Assembly (NCBI GenBank): GCA_948099385.1
Contig: CANUEZ040000204.1
Coordinates: forward strand, 2,542,001 to 2,606,000
Reading direction: 5' to 3'
Length of the DNA stretch: 64,000 bases
Source: Fasciola hepatica
Taxonomy: Eukaryota > Platyhelminthes > Trematoda > Plagiorchiida > Fasciolidae
Part shown: piece after piece, positions 50,011-62,884 of the stretch
How the letters are laid out: the number at the start of each line of letters is the position of its first letter
How positions within the stretch are numbered: the stretch's first letter is position 1
Program-made: the position numbers and the translations under genes
Notes under the pieces: model-generated
What the model saw: the letters and a program-made list of their open reading frames with translations, nothing else
Database searches by the model: none
What the model was told of the DNA's origin: nothing

Positions 50011-50455
50011 CTAATCTAATCTAATCTAATCTCGTACTACTAATCAATTGCATGCATAGTAAGGAAGCTGTGTAGGTTGTTCATTTGGGAATGCGTTGGT
50101 TGTACTTCGGCCCGTACAGAGAAGTCATCCATCATAGGAGTGGATCGGTGTGCGCGAAGCTGGTTCTTACCATTGAAAGCGAGTTTGGGAAGGGTGCTAT
50201 ATCATGTAGTGTAGATGTTGAACAAAGCGTTGAGAGCCATCGCGGATAGCCTTGTGTTGTTAAGTTGTTCGATTCACAATGGTTCACCGGTTGTTGGAGT
50301 GCCCGTGGGGGCTCGGTCGATGTGCACTGCTGATGAGTCGAGTCCCTTAGAGGATGAAACAGCTGTACAGTGCTTCCATGCATTTCAATGCTCAGTTGAG
50401 CGTTCAAGCTGCATGATCAATCATATTATACAAATCTAATCTAATCTAATCTAAT

Positions 50456-51750
50456 CTAATCTAATCTAATCTCGTACTACTAATCAATTGCATGCATAGT
50501 AAGGAAGCTGTGTAGGTTGTTCATTTGGGAATGCGTTGGTTGTACTTCGGCCCGTACAGAGAAGTCATCCATCATAGGAGTGGATCGGTGTGCGTGAAGC
50601 TTGTTCTTACCATTGAAAGCGAGTTTGGGAAGGGTGCTATATCATGTAGTGTAGATGTTGAACAAAGCGTTGAGAGCAATCCCGGATAGCCTTGTGTTGT
50701 TAAGTTGTTCGATTCAACAATGGTTCACCGGTTGTTGGAGTGCCCGTGGGGGCTCGGTCGATGTGCACTGCTGATGAGTCGAGTCCCAACAAGGATGAAA
50801 CAGCTGTACAGTGCTTCCATGCATTTCAATGCTCAGTTGAGCGTTCAAGCTGCATGATCAATCATATTATACCAATCTAATCAAATCTAATCTAATCTAA
50901 TCTCGTACTACTAATCAATTGCATGCATAGTAAGGAAGCTGTGTAGGTTGTTCATTTGGGAATGCGTTGGTTGTACTTCGGCCCGTACAGAGAAGTCATC
51001 CATCATAGGAGTGGATCGGTGTGCGCGAAGCTGGTTCTTACCATTCAAATTTAAAGCGAGTTTGGGAAGGGTGCTGTATCATGTAGTGTAGATGTTGAAT
51101 AAAGCGTTGAGAGCCATCGCGGATAGCCTTGTGTTGTTAAGTTGTTCGATTCACAATGGTTCACCGGTTGTTGGAGTGCCCGTGGGGGCTCGGTCGATGT
51201 GCACTGCTGATGAGTCGAGTCCCTTAGAGGATGAAACAGCTGTACAGTGCTTCCATGCATTTCAATGCTCAGTTGAGCGTTCAAGCTGCATGATCAATCA
51301 TATTATACAAATCTAATCTAATCTAATCTAATCTAATCTAATCTCGTACTACTAATCAATTGCATGCATAGTAAGGAAGCTGTGTAGGTTGTTCATTTGG
51401 GAAGGCGTTGGTTGTACTTCGGCCCGTACAGAGAAGTCATCCATCATAGGAGTGGATCGGTGTGCGCGAAGCTGGTTCTTACCATTCAAATCGAGTTTGG
51501 GAAGAGTGCTATATCATGCAGTGTAGATGTTGAACAAAGCGTTGAGAGCCACCGCGGATAGCCTTGTGTTGTTAAGTTGTTCGATTCACAATGGTTCACC
51601 GGTTGTTGGAGTGCCCGTGGGGGCTCGGTCGATGTGCACTGCTGATGAGTCGAGTCCCTTAGAGGATGAAACAGCTGTACAGTGCTTCCATGCATTTCAA
51701 TGCTCAGTTGAGCGTTCAAGCTGCATGATCAATCATATTATACAAATCTA
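50456..51750 (+). repeat. Three-monomer block, repeated about 1.74 kb upstream (copy 2)
   Basis: This is the partner of the block starting near 48,720. It carries GCGTGAAGCTTGTTC (about 50,593), GTTGAATAAAGCG (about 51,096) and ATTCAAATCGAG (about 51,484). The next monomer (51,977 onward) no longer matches, which marks the right limit. Confidence 0.65.
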
Positions 51751-53515
51751 ATCTAATATAATCTAATCTAATCTAATCTAATCTAATCTAATCTCGTACT
51801 ACTAATCAATTGCATGCATAGTAAGGAAGCTGTGTAGGTTGTTCATTTGGGAATGCGTTGGTTGTACTTCGGCCCGTACAGAGAAGTCATCCATCATAGG
51901 AGTGGATCGGTGTGCGTGAAGCTGGTTCTTACCATTGAAAGCGAGTTTGGGAAGGGTGCTATATCATGTAGTGTAGATGTTGAACAAAGCGTTGAGAGCA
52001 ATCCCGGATAGCCTTGTGTTGTTAAGTTGTTCGATTCACAATGGTTCACCGGTTGTTGGAATGCCCGTGGGGGCTCGGTCGATGTGCACTGCTGATGAGT
52101 CGAGTCCCAACAAGGATGAAACAGCTGTACAGTGCTTCCATGCATTTCAATGCTCAGTTGAGCGTTCAAGCTGCATGATCAATCATATTATACAAATCTA
52201 ATCTAATCTAATCTAATCTAATCTAATCTAATCTAATCTAATCTAATCTCGTACTACTAATCAATTGCATGCATTGTAAGGAAGCTGTGTAGGTATTTCC
52301 TTTGGGAATGCGTTGGTTGTACTTCGGCCCGTACAGAGAAGTCATCCATCATAGGAGTGGATCGGTGTGCGCGAAGCTGGTTCTTACCATTGAAAGCGAG
52401 TTTGGGAAGGGTGCTATATCATGTAGTGTAGATGTTGAACAAAGCGTTGAGAGCCACCGCGGATAGCCTTGTGTTGTTAAGTTGTTCGATTCACAATGGT
52501 TCACCGGTTGTTGGAGTGCCCGTGGGGCTCGGTCGATGTGCACTGCTGATGAGTCGAGTCCCTTAGAGGATGAAACAGCTGTACAGTGCTTCCATGCATT
52601 TCAATGCTCAGTTGAGCGTTCAAGCTGCATGATCAATCATATCATACAAATCTAATCTAATCTAATCTAATCTAATCTCGTACTACTAATCAATTGCATG
52701 CATAGTGAGGAAGCTGTGTAGGTTGTTCATTTGAGAATGCGTTGGTTGTACTTCGGCCCGTACAGAGAAGTCATCCATCATAGGAGTGGATCGGTGTGCG
52801 TGAAGCTTGTTCTTACCATTGAAAGCGAGTTTGGGAAGGGTGCTATATCATGTAGTGTAGATGTTGAACAAAGCGTTGAGAGCAATCCCGGATAGCCTTG
52901 TGTTGTTAAGTTGTTCGATTCAACAATGGTTCACCGGTTGTTGGAATGCCCGTGGGGGCTCGGTCGATGTGCACTGCTGATGAGTCGAGTCCCTTAGAGG
53001 ATGAAACAGCTGTACAATGCTTCCATGCATTTCAATGCTCAGTTGAGCGTTCAAGCTGCATGATCAATCATATTATACAAATCTAATCTAATCTAATCTA
53101 ATCTAATCTAATCTCGTACTACTAATCAATTGCATGCATAGTAAGGAAGCTGTGTAGGTTGTTCATTTGGGAATGCGTTGGTTGTACTTCGGCCCGTACA
53201 GAGAAGTCATCCATCATAGGAGTGGATCGGTGTGCGCGAAGCTGGTTCTTACCATTGAAAGCGAGTTTGGGAAGGGTGCTATATCATGTAGTGTAGATGT
53301 TGAACAAAGCGTTGAGAGCCACCGCGGATAGCCTTGCGTTGTTAAGTTGTTCGATTCAACAATGGTTCACCGGTTGTTGGAATGCCCGTGGGAGCTCGGT
53401 CGATGTGCACTGCTGATGAGTCGAGTCCCTTAGAGGATGAAACAGCTGTACAGTGCTTCCATGCATTTCAATGCTCAGTTGAGCGTTCAAGCTGCATGAT
53501 CAATCATATTATACA

Positions 53516-53585
53516 AATCTAATCTAATCTAATCTAATCTAATCTAATCTAATCTAATCTAATCTAATCTAATCTAATCTAATCT
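53516..53585. repeat. (AATCT)14 microsatellite tract at a monomer junction
   Basis: Fourteen uninterrupted AATCT units (TTAGA on the opposite strand), among the longest in the window. In the left half the same site usually has two to six units, often interrupted by GATCT or AGTCT. The tract always sits between ATTATACA and CGTACTACTAATC, so it marks a fixed point in every monomer, about 100 bp downstream of the predicted cleavage site. Confidence 0.95.
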
Positions 53586-53985
53586 CGTACTACTAATCAA
53601 TTGCATGCATAGTAAGGAAGCTGTGTAGGTTGTTCATTTGGGAAGGCGTTGTTTGTACTTCGGCCCGTACAGAGAAGTCATCCATCATAGGAGTGGATCG
53701 GTGTGCGTGAAGCTGGTTCTTACCATTGAAAGCGAGTTTGGGAAGGGTGCTATATCATGTAGTGTAGATGTTGAACAAAGCGTTGAGAGCAATCCCGGAT
53801 AGCCTTGTGTTGTTAAGTTGTTCGATTCACAATGGTTCACCGGTTGTTGGAATGCCCGTGGGGGCTCGGTCGATGTGCACTGCTGATGAGTCGAGTCCCT
53901 TAGAGGATGAAACAGCTGTACAGTGCTTCCATGCATTTCAATGCTCAGTTGAGCGTTCAAGCTGCATGATCAATCATATTATACA

Positions 53986-54050
53986 AATCTAATCTAATCT
54001 AATCTAATCTAATCTAATCTAATCTAATCTAATCTAATCTAATCTAATCT
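53986..54050. repeat. (AATCT)13 microsatellite tract at a monomer junction
   Basis: Thirteen uninterrupted AATCT units in the next monomer. Adjacent monomers differ by whole 5-bp units, which accounts for most of the monomer length variation in the C-type domain. Confidence 0.95.
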
Positions 54051-55240
54051 CGTACTACTAATCAATTGCATGCATAGTAAGGAAGCTGTGTAGGTTGTTC
54101 ATTTGGGAATGCGTTGGTTGTACTTCGGCCCGTACAGAGAAGTCATCCATCATATGAGTGGATCGGTGTGCGCGAAGCTGGTTCTTACCATTCAAATCGA
54201 GTTTGGGAAGAGTGCTATATCATGTAGTGTAGATGTTGAACAAAGCGTTGAGAGCCACCGCGGATAGCCTTGTGTTGTTAAGTTGTTCGATTCACAATGG
54301 TTCACCGGTTGTTGTAGTGGCCGTGGGGCTCGGTCGATGTGCACTGCTGATGAGTCGAGTCCCTTAGAGGATGAAACAGCTGTACAGTGCTTCCATGCAT
54401 TTCAATGCTCAGTTGAGCGTTCAAGCTGCATGATCAATCATATTATACAAATCTAATCTAATCTAATCTAATCTAATCTAATCTAATCTCGTACTACTAA
54501 TCAATTGCATGCATAGTAAGGAAGCTGTGTAGGTTGTTCATTTGGGAATGCGTTGGTTGTACTTCGGCCCGTACAGAGAAGTCATCCATCATAGGAGTGG
54601 ATCGGTGTGCGCGAAGCTGGTTTTTACCATTCAAATCGAGTTTGGGAAGAGTGCTATATCATGTAGTGTAGATGTTGAACAAAGCGTTGAGAGCCATCGC
54701 GGATAGCCTTGTGTTGTTAAGTTGTTCGATTCACAATGGTTCACCGGTTGTTGGAGTGCCCGTGGCGGCTCGGTCGATGTGCACTGCTGATGAGTCGAGT
54801 CCCAAGAAGGATGAAACAGCTGTACAGTGCTTCCATGCATTTCACTGCTCAGTTGAGCGTTCAAGCTGCATGATCAATCATACTATACAAATCTAATCTA
54901 ATATAATCTAATCTAATCTAATCTAATCTAATCTAATCTAATCTAATCTCGTACTACTAATCAATTGCATGCATAGTAAGGAAGCTGTGTAGGTTGTTCA
55001 TTTGGGGATGCGTTGTATGTACTTCGGCCCGTACAGAGAAGTCATCCATCATAGGAGTGGATCGGTGTGCGCGAAGCTGGTTCTTACCATTGAAAGCGAG
55101 TTTGGGAAGGGTGCTATATCATGTAGTGTAGATGTTGAACAAAGCGTTGAGAGCCATCGCGGATAGCCTTGTGTTGTTAAGTTGTTCGATTCACAATGGT
55201 TCACCGGTTGTTGGAGTGCCCGTGGGGGCTCGGTCGATGT

Positions 55241-55290
55241 GCACTGCTGATGAGTCGAGTCCCAACAAGGATGAAACAGCTGTACAGTGC
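55241..55290 (+). ncRNA. Hammerhead with exchanged loop II (CAACAA)
   Basis: The loop reads CAACAA between unchanged GUCC and GGAU strands, with stem I, core and stem III as in the reference. Other CAACAA copies start at 52086, 57036 and 63721, and occur in the monomers near 49,028 and 50,770. Recurrent replacement of only the loop nucleotides is what a real stem-loop II would tolerate. Confidence 0.75.
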
Positions 55291-58200
55291 TTCCATGCAT
55301 TTCAATGCTCAGTTGAGCGTTCAAGCTGCATGATCAATCATATTATACAAATCTAATCTAATCTAATCTAATCTAATCTAATCTAATATAATCTCGTACT
55401 ACTAATCAATTGCATGCATAGTAAGGAAGCTGTGTAGGTTGTTCATTTGGGAATGCGTTGGTTGTACTTCGGCCCGTACAGAGAAGTCATCCATCATAGG
55501 AGTGGATCGGTGTGCGCGAAGCTGGTTCTTACCATTGAAAGCGAGTTTGGGAAGGGTGCTATATCATGTAGTGTAGATGTTGAACAAAGCGTTGAGAGCC
55601 ATCGCGGATAGCCTTGTGTTGTTAAGTTGTTCGATTCACAATGGTTCACCGGTTGTTGGAGTGCCCGTGGGGGCTCGGTCGATGTGCACTGCTGATGAGT
55701 CGAGTCCCTTAGAGGATGAAACAGCTGTACAGTGCTTCCATGCATTTCAATGCTCAGTTGAGCGTTCAAGCTGCATGATCAATCATATTATACACATCTA
55801 ATCTAATCTAATCTAATCTAATCTAATCTAATCTAATCTAATCTCGTACTACTAATCAATTGCATGCATAGTAAGGAAGCTGTGTAGGTTGTTCATTTGG
55901 GGATGCGTTGGTTGTACTTCGGCCCGTACAGAGAAGTCATCCATCATAGGAGTGGATCGATGTGCGCGAAGCTGGTTCTTACCATTGAAAGCGAGTTTGG
56001 GAAGGGTGCTATATCATGTAGTGTAGATGTTGAACAAAGCGTTGAGAGCCATCGCGGATAGCCTTGTGTTGTTAAGTTGTTCGATTCACAATGGTTCACC
56101 GGTTGTTGGAGTGCCCGTGGGGGCTCGGTCGATGTGCACTGCTGATGAGTCGAGTCCCTTAGAGGATGAAACAGCTGTACAGTGCTTCCATGCATTTCAA
56201 TGTTCAGTTGAGCGTTCAAGCTGCATGATCAATCATATTATACAAATCTAATCTAATCTAATCTAATCTAATCTAATCTAATCTAATCTCGTACTACTAA
56301 TCAATTGCATGCATAGTGAGGAAGCTGTGTTGGTTGTTCATTTGGGAATGCGTTGGTTGTACTTCGGCCCGTACAGGGAAGTCATCCATCATAGGAGTGG
56401 ATCGGTGTGCGCGAAGCTGGTTCTTACCATTGAAAGCGAGTTTGGGAAGTGTGCTATATCATGTAGTGTAGATGTTGAACAAAGCGTTGAGAGCCATCGC
56501 GGATAGCCTTGTGTTGTTAAGTTGTTCGATTCACAATGGTTCACCGGTTGTTGGAGTGCCCGTGGGGGCTCGGTCGATGTGCACTGCTGATGAGTCGAGT
56601 CCCTTAGAGGATGAAACAGCTGTACAGTGCTTCCATGCATTTCAATGCTCAGTTGAGCGTTCAAGCTGCATGATCAATCATATTATACAAATCTAATCTA
56701 AACTAACCTTATCTAATCTAATCTAATCTAATCTAATCTAATCTCGTACTACTAATCAATTGCATGCATAGTAAGGAAGCTGTGTAGGTTGTTCATTTGG
56801 GAATGCGTTGGTTGTACTTCGGCCCGTACAGAGAAGTCATCCATCATAGGAGTGGATCGGTGTGCGCGAAGCTGGTTCTTACCATTGAAAGCGAGTTTGG
56901 GAAGGGTGCTATATCATGTAGTGTAGATGTTGAACAAAGCGTTGAGAGCCATCGCGGATAGCCTTGTGTTGTTAAGTTGTTCGATTCACAATGGTTCACC
57001 GGTTGTTGGAGTGCCCGTGGGGGCTCGGTCGATGTGCACTGCTGATGAGTCGAGTCCCAACAAGGATGAAACAGCTGTACAGTGCTTCCATGCATTTCAA
57101 TGCTCAGTTGAGCTTTCAAGATGCATGATCAATCATATTATACAAATCTAATCTAATCTAATCTAATCTAATCTAATCTAATCTAATCTAATCTCGTACT
57201 ACTAATCAATTGCATGCATAGTAAGGAAGCTGTGTAGGTTGTTCATTTGGGAATGCGTTGGTTGTACTTCGGCCCGTACAGAGAAGTCATCCATCATAGG
57301 AGTGGATCGATGTGCGCGAAGCTGGTTCTTACCATTGAAAGCGAGTTTGGGAAGGGTGCTATATCATGTAGTGTAGATGTTGAACAAAGCGTTGAGAGCC
57401 ATCGCGGATAGCCTTGTGTTGTTAAGTTGTTCGATTCACAATGGTTCACCGGTTGTTGGAGTGCCCGTGGGGGCTCGGTCGATGTGCACTGCTGATGAGT
57501 CGAGTCCCTTAGAGGATGAAACAGCTGTACAGTGCTTCCATGCATTTCAATGTTCAGTTGAGCGTTCAAGCTGCATGATCAATCATATTATACAAATCTA
57601 ATCTAATCTAATCTAATCTAATCTAATCTAATCTAATCTAATCTCGTACTACTAATCAATTGCATGCATAGTGAGGAATCTGTGTAGGTTGTTCATTTAG
57701 GAATGCGTTGGTTGTACTTCGGCCCGTACAGAGAAGTCATCCATCATAGGAGTGGATCGGTGTTCGCGAAGCTGGTTCTTACCATTGACAGCGAGTTTGG
57801 GAAGGGTGCTATATCATGTAGTGTAGATGTTGAACAAAGCGTTGATAGCCATCGCGGATAGCCTTGTGTTGTTAAGTTGTTCGATTCACAATGGTTCACC
57901 GGTTGTTGGAGTGCCCGTGGGGGCTCGGTCGATGTGCACTGCTGATGAGTCGAGTCCCTTAGAGGATGAAACAGCTGTACAGTGCTTCCATGCATTTCAC
58001 TGCTCAGTTGAGCGTTCAAGCTGCATGATCAATCATATTATACAAATCTAATCTAATCTAATCTAATCTAATCTAATCTAATCTAATCTAATCTAATCTC
58101 GTACTACTAATCAATTGCATGCATAGTAAGGAAGCTGTGTAAGTTGTTCATTTGGGAATGCGTTGGTTGTACTTCGGCCCGTACAGAGAGGTCATCCATC

Positions 58201-59281
58201 ATAGGAGTGGATCGGTGTGCGCGAAGCTGGTTCTTACCATTCAAATTTGAAGCGAGTTTGGGAAGGGTGCTATATCATGTAGTGTAGATGTTGAACAAAG
58301 CGTTGAGAGCCATCGCGGATAGTCTTGTGTTGTTAAGTTGTTCGATTCACAATGGTTCACCGGTTGTTGGAGTGCCCGTGGGGGCTCGGTCGATGTGCAC
58401 TGCTGATGAGTCGAGTCCCTTAGAGGATGAAACAGCTGTACAGTGCTTCCATGCATTTCAATGCTCAGTTGAGCGTTCAAGCTGCATGATCAATCATATT
58501 ATACAAATCTAATCTAATCTAATCTAATCTAATCTAATCTAATCTAATCTCCTACTACTAATCAATTGCATGGATAGTAAGGAAGCTGTGTAGGTGGTTC
58601 TTTTGGGAATGCGTTGGTTGTACTTCGGCTCGTACAGAGAAGTCATCCATCATAGGAGTGGATCGGTGTTCGCGAAGCTGGTTCTTACCATTGAAAGCGA
58701 GTTTGGGAAGGGTGCCATATCATGTAGTGTAGATGTTGAACAAAGCGTTGAGAGCCATCGAGGATAGCCTTGTGTTGTTAAGTTGTTCGATTCACAATGG
58801 TTCACCGGTTGTTGGAGTGGCCGTGGGGGCTCGGTCGATGTGCACTGCTGATGAGTCGAGTCCCTTAGAGGATGAAACAGCTGTACAGTGCTTCCATGCA
58901 TTTCAATGCTCAGTTGAGCGTTCAAGCTGCATGATCAATCATATTATACAAATCTAATCTAATCTAATCTAATCTAATCTAATCTAATCTCGTACTACTA
59001 ATCAATTGCATGCATAGTGAGGAAGCTGTGTAGGTTGTTCATTTGTGAATGCGTTGGTTGTACTTCGGCCCGTACAGAGAAGTCATCCATCATAGGAGTG
59101 GATCGGTGTGCGCGAAGCTGGTTCTTACCATTGAAAGCGAGTTTGGGAAGGGTGCTATATCATGTAGTGTAGATGTTGAACAAAGCGTTGAGAGCCATCG
59201 CGGATAGCCTTGTGTTGTTAAGTTGTTCGATTCACAATGGTTCACCGGTTGTTGGAGTGCCCGTGGGGGCTCGGTCGATGT

Positions 59282-59331
59282 GCACTGCTGATGAGTCGAG
59301 TCCCAACAAGGATGAATCAGCTGTACAGTGC
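59282..59331 (+). ncRNA. Hammerhead with CAACAA loop and lost A15.1-U16.1 pair
   Basis: GAAAC is replaced by GAATC, so A15.1 becomes U opposite U16.1. This pair is nearly invariant in hammerheads and closes the core, so this copy is predicted inactive. The same change occurs at 61513-61562 (CAACAA loop), 62395-62444 (CUUAGA loop) and 62835-62884 (CAGCAA loop). Confidence 0.7.
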
Positions 59332-60627
59332 TTCCATGCATTTCAATGCTCAGTTGAGCGTTCAAGCTGCATGATCAATCATATTATACAAATCTAATCT
59401 AATCTAATCTAATCTAATCTAATCTCGTACTACTAATCAATTGCATGCATAGTAAGGAAGCTGTGTAGGTTGTTCATTTGGGGATGCGTTGGTTGTACTT
59501 CGGCCCGTACAGAGAAGTCATCCATCATAGGAGTGGATCGGTGTGCGCGAAGCTGGTTCTTACCATTGAAAGCGAGTTTGAGAAGGGTGCTATATCATGT
59601 AGTGTAGATGTTGAACAAAGCGTTGAGAGCCATCGCGAATAGCCTTGTGTTGTTAAGTTGTTCGATTCACAATGGTTCACCGGTTGTTGGAGTGCCCGTG
59701 GGGGCTCGGTCGAAATGCACTGCTGATGAGTCGAGTCCCTTAGAGGATGAAACAGCTGTACAGTGCTTCCATGCATTTCAATGCTCAGTTGAGCGTTCAA
59801 GCTGCATGATCAATCATATTATACAAATCTAATCTAAACTAACCTAATCTAATCTAATCTAATCTAATCTAATCTAATCTCGTACTACTAATCAATTGCA
59901 TGCATAGTAAGGAAGCTGTGTAGGTTGTTCATTTGGGAATGCGTTGGTTGTACTTCGGCCCGTACAGAGAAGTCATCCATCATAGGAGTGGATCGGTGTG
60001 CGCGAAGCTGGTTCTTACCATTGAAAGCGAGTTTGGGAAGTGTGCTATATCATGTAGTGTAGATGTTGAACAAAGCGTTGATAGCCATCGCGGATAGCCT
60101 TGTGTTGTTAAGTTGTTCGATTCACAATGGTTCACCGGTTGTTGGAGTGCCCGTGGGGGCTCGGTCGATGTGCACTGCTGATGAGTCGAGTCCCTTAGAG
60201 GATGAAACAGCTGTACAGTGCTTCCATGCATTTCAATGCTCAGTTGAGCGTTCAAGCTGCATGATCAATCATATTATACAAATCTAATCTAATCTAATCT
60301 AATCTAATCTAATCTAATCTAATCTAATCTCGTACTACTAATCAATTGCATGCATAGTTAGGAAGCTGTGTAGGTTGTTCATTTGGGAATGCGTTGGTTG
60401 TACTTCGGCTCGTACAGAGAAGTCATCCATCATAGGAGTGGATCGGTGTTCGCGAAGCTGGTTCTTACCATTCAAATTTGAAGCGAGTTTGGGAAGGGTG
60501 CTATATCATGTAGTGTAGATGTTGAACAAAGCGTTGAGAGCCATCGCGGATAGCCTTGTGTTGTTAAGTTGTTCGATTCACAATGGTTCACCGGTTGTTG
60601 GAGTGCCCGTGGGGGCTCGGTCGATGT

Positions 60628-60677
60628 GCACTGCTGATGAGTCGAGTCCCTTAGAGGATGAAACAAATGTACAGTGC
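60628..60677 (+). ncRNA. Hammerhead with stem III ACA-AA-TGT
   Basis: Stem III reads ACAAATGT in place of ACAGCTGT. The three A-U/C-G/A-U pairs are kept while the two central nucleotides change from GC to AA. This supports a 3-bp stem III with a 2-nt loop, but removes the perfect 8-nt palindrome that would favour dimer formation. The copy at 63265 is the same. Confidence 0.7.
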
Positions 60678-62834
60678 TTCCATGCATTTCAATGCTCAGT
60701 TGAGCGTTCAAGCTGCATGATCAATCATATTATACAAATCTAATCTAATATAATCTAATCTAATCTAATCTAATCTAATCTAATCTAATCTCGTACTACT
60801 AATCAATTGCATGCATAGTAAGGAAGCTGTGTAGGTTGTTCATTTGGGAATGCGTTGGTTGTACTTCGGCCCGTACAGAGAAGTCATCCATCATAGGATT
60901 CGCTCGGTCTACGCGAAGCTGGTTCTTACCATTGAAAGCGAGTTTGGGAAGGGTTCTATATCATGTAGTGTAGATGTTGAACAAATCGTTGATAGCAATC
61001 ACGGATAGCCTTGTGTTGTTAAGTTGTTCGATTCACAATGGTTCACCGGTTGTTGGAGTGCCCGTGGGGGCTCGGTCGATGTGCACTGCTGATGAGTCGA
61101 GTCCCTTAGAGGATGAAACAGCTGTACAGTGCTTCCATGCATTTCAATGCTCAGTTGAGCGTTCAAGCTGCATGATCAATCATATTATACAAATCTAATC
61201 TAATCTAATCTAATCTAATCTCGTACTACTAATCAATTGCATGCATAGTAAGGAAGCTGTGTAGGTATTTCATTTGGGATTGCGTTGGTTGTACTTCGGC
61301 CCGTACAGAAAAGTCATCCATCATAGGAGTGGATCGGTGTGCGCGAAGCTGGTTCTTACCATTGAAAGCGAGTTTGGGAAGGGTGCTATATCATGTAGTG
61401 TAGATGTTGAACAAAGCGTTGAGAGCCATCGCGGATAGCCTTGTGTTGTTAAGTTGTTCGATTCACAATGGTTCACCGGTTGTTTGAGTGGCCGTGGGGG
61501 CTCGGTCGATGTGCACTGCTGATGAGTCGAGTCCCAACAAGGATGAATCAGCTGTACAGTGCTTCTATGCATTTCAATGCTCAGTTGAGCGTTCAAGCTG
61601 CATGATCAATCATATTATACAAATCTAATCTAATCTATTCTAATCTAATCTAATCTCGTACTACTAATCAATTGCATGCATAGTAAGGAAGCTGTGTAGG
61701 TTTATCATTTGGGAATGCGTTGGTTGTACTTCGGCCCGTACAGAGAAGTCATCCATCATAGGAGTGGATCGGTGTGCGCGAAGCTGGTTCTTACCATTCA
61801 AATTTGAAGCCAGTTTGGGAAGGGTGCTATATCATGTAGTGTAGATGTTGAACAAAGCGTTGAGAGCCATCGCGGATAGCCTTGTGTTGTTAAGTTGTTC
61901 GATTCACAATGGTTCACCGCTTGTTGGAGTGCCCGTGGGGGCTCGGTCGATGTGCACTGCTGATGAGTCGAGTCCCTTAGAGGATGAAACAGCTGTACAG
62001 TGCTTCCATGCATTTCAATGCTCAGTTGAGCGTTCAAGCTGCATGATCAATCATATTATACAAATCTAATCTAATCTAATCTAATCTAATCTAATCTCCT
62101 ACTACTAATCAATTGCATGCATAGTAAGGAAGCTGTGTAGGTTGTTCATTTGGGAATGCGTTGGTTGTACTTCGGCCCGTACAGAGAAGTCATCCATCAT
62201 AGGAGTGGATCGGTGTGCGCGAAGCTGGTTCTTACCATTGAAATTTGAAGCGAGTTTGGGAAGTGTGCTATATCATGTAGTGTAGATGTTGAACAAAGCG
62301 TTGAGAGCCATCGCGGATAGCCTTGTGTTGTTAAGTTGTTCGATTCACAATGGTTCACCGGTTGTTGGAGTGCCCGTGGGGGCTCGGTCGATGTGCACTG
62401 CTGATGAGTCGAGTCCCTTAGAGGATGAATCAGCTGTACAGTGCTTCCATGCATTTCAATGCTCAGTTGAGCGTTCAAGCTGCATGATCAATCATTTTAT
62501 ACAAATCTAATCTAATCTAATCTAATCTAATCTAATCTAATCTCGTACTACTAATCAATTGCATGCATAGTAAGGAAGCTGTGTAGGTTGTTCATTTGGG
62601 AATGCGTTGGTTGTACTTCGGCCCGTACAGAGAAGTCATCCATCATAGTAGTGGACCGGTTTGCGTGAAGCTGGTTCTTACCATTGAAAGCGAGTTTGGG
62701 AAGGGTGCTATATCATGTAGTGTAGATGTTGAACAAAGCGTTGAGAGCCATCGCGGATAGCCTTGTTTTGTTAGGTTGTTCGATTCACAATGGTTCACCG
62801 GTTGTTGGAGTGCCCGTGGGGGCTCGGTCGATGT

Positions 62835-62884
62835 GCACTGCTGATGAGTCGAGTCCCAGCAAGGATGAATCAGCTGTACAGTGC
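62835..62884 (+). ncRNA. Hammerhead with CAGCAA loop II and A15.1 to U
   Basis: A third distinct loop II sequence (CAGCAA) flanked by intact GUCC and GGAU, combined with GAATC in place of GAAAC. The following CCATGCGTTTC is also private to this monomer. Confidence 0.65.

Noticed and set aside
53516..53585. True telomeric repeat
   Set aside because: TTAGA is not a telomere repeat I can name, tracts are at most 14 units, and they sit inside every satellite monomer.
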